From: Hydrogenophaga sp. | Lineage (GTDB): Bacteria; Pseudomonadota; Gammaproteobacteria; Burkholderiales; Burkholderiaceae | Length of the DNA stretch: 5,866 nucleotides | Reading direction: 5' to 3' | Assembly: GCA_025458545.1 (NCBI GenBank) | Contig: JALOSH010000228.1 | Coordinates: 1-5,866, forward strand | Shown: piece by piece, positions 4,569 to 5,866 of the stretch | How positions within the stretch are numbered: the first letter of the stretch is position 1 | Layout: every line of letters begins with the position of its first letter | Translations under genes and position numbers: made by a program | Notes under the pieces: generated by a model | What the model was told of the DNA's origin: nothing | Database searches by the model: none | The model's input: the letters and a program-made list of their open reading frames with translations, nothing else

Positions 4569-5866
4569 TCAGGCGAACGAGGCTTTGTAGTTTTTCTGCA
4601 CCTTGCCCATGGTGTTGCGGGGCAGTTCGGCCACCACAACGCAGCGCTTGGGGATCTTGAAGTTGGCCAGCCGGGCTTTGAGATCGGCGATGACGCGCTC
4701 CGGCTCCACCGTGGTGCCCGGCTTGGCAATGATGACCGCCACGCCGACCTCGCCAAAGTCCGGATGCGGCACGCCGATCACCGCGCTCTCGGCCACACCG
4801 GGCATGTCGTTGATGTATCCCTCGATCTCGGCCGGGTAGACGTTGTAGCCGCCAGAGATGATCAGGTCTTTGCTGCGACCGACGATGGTCACGTAACCGT
4901 CGCTGCCGACCCGGCCCACGTCGCCGGTCTTGAAGAAACCGTCGGCGGTGAACTCCTCGGCGGTTTTCTCGGGCATGCGCCAGTAGCCTTTGAACACATT
5001 CGGTCCTCGCACCTGGATGCCGCCGATCTCGCCCGGTGGCACGCTCTGGCCGTCGTCGCCCATCACGCGCAATGCCACGCCTGGCAGCGGGAAACCCACC
5101 GTACCGCCGCGCCGCTCGGTGGCGCCACCGTGGCGAGCGTCGGCACCGCAGGGGTTGGAGGTGAGCATCACGGTCTCGCTCATGCCATAGCGCTCCAGGA
5201 TGGTGTGGCCGGTGCGGGCCTGCCAGTCCTTGAAGGTTTCCATCAGCAGCGGCGCTGAGCCCGCGATGAACAGCCGCATGTGCGCCAGCGTGGGCACACC
5301 CATGAACACCGTGGCCTCGGGGAACTTGGCGATCACCACTTTGGGGTCGAACTTGCTCAGCCAGATCATCTTGCTGCCGTTGATCAGCGCGCCGTGGATG
5401 GCCACGAACAGGCCGTGCACATGAAAGATGGGCAGCGCGTGGATCAGCACATCGTCCTTCTGCCACTGCCAGTAATCGCGCAGCACCAGCGCGTTGCTGC
5501 GCATGTTGCCGTGCGTCAGCATGGCGCCCTTGCTGCGGCCGGTGGTGCCACTGGTGTAGAGGATGGCGGCGAGTTCGTCGTCTTGGCGCACGGCGGGTGT
5601 GTGGCGGTCGCTGTGGTGCGCGGCGCGCTCCAGCAGGCTGCCGGTGCGGTCATCACCGAGGGTGAAGACGTATTGCGTGCCCGCACTGAACGCGATCTTG
5701 CTGACCCAGCCGTGGTTCTTCGGGCTGCAGACCACCACCGACGGCTCGGCATTGCCCACGAAGTACCCGATCTCGCCGCTCTGGTAGGCGGTGTTGAGCG
5801 GCAGGAACACATGACCCGCGCGCAATGTGGCCAGGTACAACACCATGGCCTCAACCGATTTTTCCA
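4569..5866 (-). CDS. matB: Malonyl-CoA synthetase-like AMP-forming acyl-CoA ligase (partial, N-terminus off the right edge)
   Basis: This ANL-superfamily ligase would convert malonate (or a close dicarboxylate), CoA and ATP to the CoA thioester, AMP and PPi in the cytoplasm. About 432 codons are visible; counting from the internal Met at 5846, motifs are YTSGTTGRSKG (97-107), HALPIFHVHG (136-145), MGVPT (182-186), GSAPLL (196-201), RYGMSET (219-225), GPNVFKGYWRMPEKT (281-295), TGDVG (307-311), SKDLIISGGYNVYPAEIE (325-342), and PRNTMGKVQK (409-418) with the catalytic lysine. These match the MatB subfamily better than general FadD. The frame stays open past 5846 (EKSVEA, conserved in MatB), so that Met is not the start. 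Compared with the Rhodopseudomonas/Rhizobium MatB sequence as I remember it, about 15 residues are missing after MGVPT and about 8 are extra after TSNP (230-232). The gene converges on usp. Substrate is inferred from family only. Confidence 0.85.
   Translation of the reverse strand, partial: EKSVEAMVLYLATLRAGHVFLPLNTAYQSGEIGYFVGNAEPSVVVCSPKNHGWVSKIAFSAGTQYVFTLGDDRTGSLLERAAHHSDRHTPAVRQDDELAAILYTSGTTGRSKGAMLTHGNMRSNALVLRDYWQWQKDDVLIHALPIFHVHGLFVAIHGALINGSKMIWLSKFDPKVVIAKFPEATVFMGVPTLAHMRLFIAGSAPLLMETFKDWQARTGHTILERYGMSETVMLTSNPCGADARHGGATERRGGTVGFPLPGVALRVMGDDGQSVPPGEIGGIQVRGPNVFKGYWRMPEKTAEEFTADGFFKTGDVGRVGSDGYVTIVGRSKDLIISGGYNVYPAEIEGYINDMPGVAESAVIGVPHPDFGEVGVAVIIAKPGTTVEPERVIADLKARLANFKIPKRCVVVAELPRNTMGKVQKNYKASFA

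Noticed and set aside
4117..5466. A 449-codon minus-strand frame across usp and the ligase
   Set aside because: It is out of frame with the ligase and antisense to usp; it is Arg- and His-rich and has no recognisable domain.
5516..5854. Second minus-strand frame beside the ligase N-terminal half, considered as a sign of frameshift
   Set aside because: The ligase frame is continuous through 4569-5866 with conserved motifs throughout; the other frame is Arg-, Ser- and Pro-rich with no motifs.
1..5866. tRNA, rRNA, CRISPR array, insertion sequence ends or prophage genes
   Set aside because: I looked for regular spacer-repeat patterns, tRNA-like cloverleaf bases and transposase motifs and saw none; the gaps between genes are short and accounted for.

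Overview
The window looks like chromosomal DNA from a GC-rich betaproteobacterium, most likely in the Burkholderiales near the family Comamonadaceae (Hydrogenophaga, Acidovorax or Rhodoferax type). This placement rests on three things: GC-rich codon use, the gene order ccoI-ccoS-ccoN, and a GC-rich palindromic repeat cluster of a kind I associate from memory with that family. I could run no database search.

Left part, minus strand (1-3870): a cbb3-type cytochrome c oxidase locus, read right to left. It contains ccoI (copper-translocating P-type ATPase, 1420-3870), ccoS (45-residue membrane assembly protein, 1241-1378) and the first 390 codons of ccoN (heme-copper catalytic subunit, running off the left edge). 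The CcoI and CcoS families deliver copper and help insert cofactors into the high-affinity terminal oxidase that CcoN belongs to. A perfect-arm FNR/ANR-type box (1231-1244) overlaps the ccoS stop codon and is spaced to drive ccoN.

Middle, plus strand (3905-4439): a second FNR/ANR-type box (3905-3918) lies between the divergent ccoI and a UspA-family universal stress protein gene (3983-4426). Its spacing fits activation in both directions. The usp stop codon sits in the loop of a perfect 12-bp hairpin, followed by a cluster of GC-rich palindromes (4440-4517).

Right part, minus strand (4528-5866): a malonyl-CoA synthetase-like AMP-forming ligase (matB type) whose 5' end lies beyond the right edge. 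It converges on usp and ends in a good intrinsic terminator. It appears to lack about 15 residues just after its MGVPT motif, which is the most notable oddity in a coding region here.

The left and middle genes form a coherent low-oxygen module: high-affinity oxidase, its copper pump and assembly factor, and a stress protein, apparently wired to the same oxygen-sensing regulator. The ligase is probably an unrelated neighbour. I see no previously undescribed multi-gene system. The points worth a second look are the shared FNR site, the odd ccoI N-terminus with repeat-like features, the hairpin around the usp stop, and the matB deletion.
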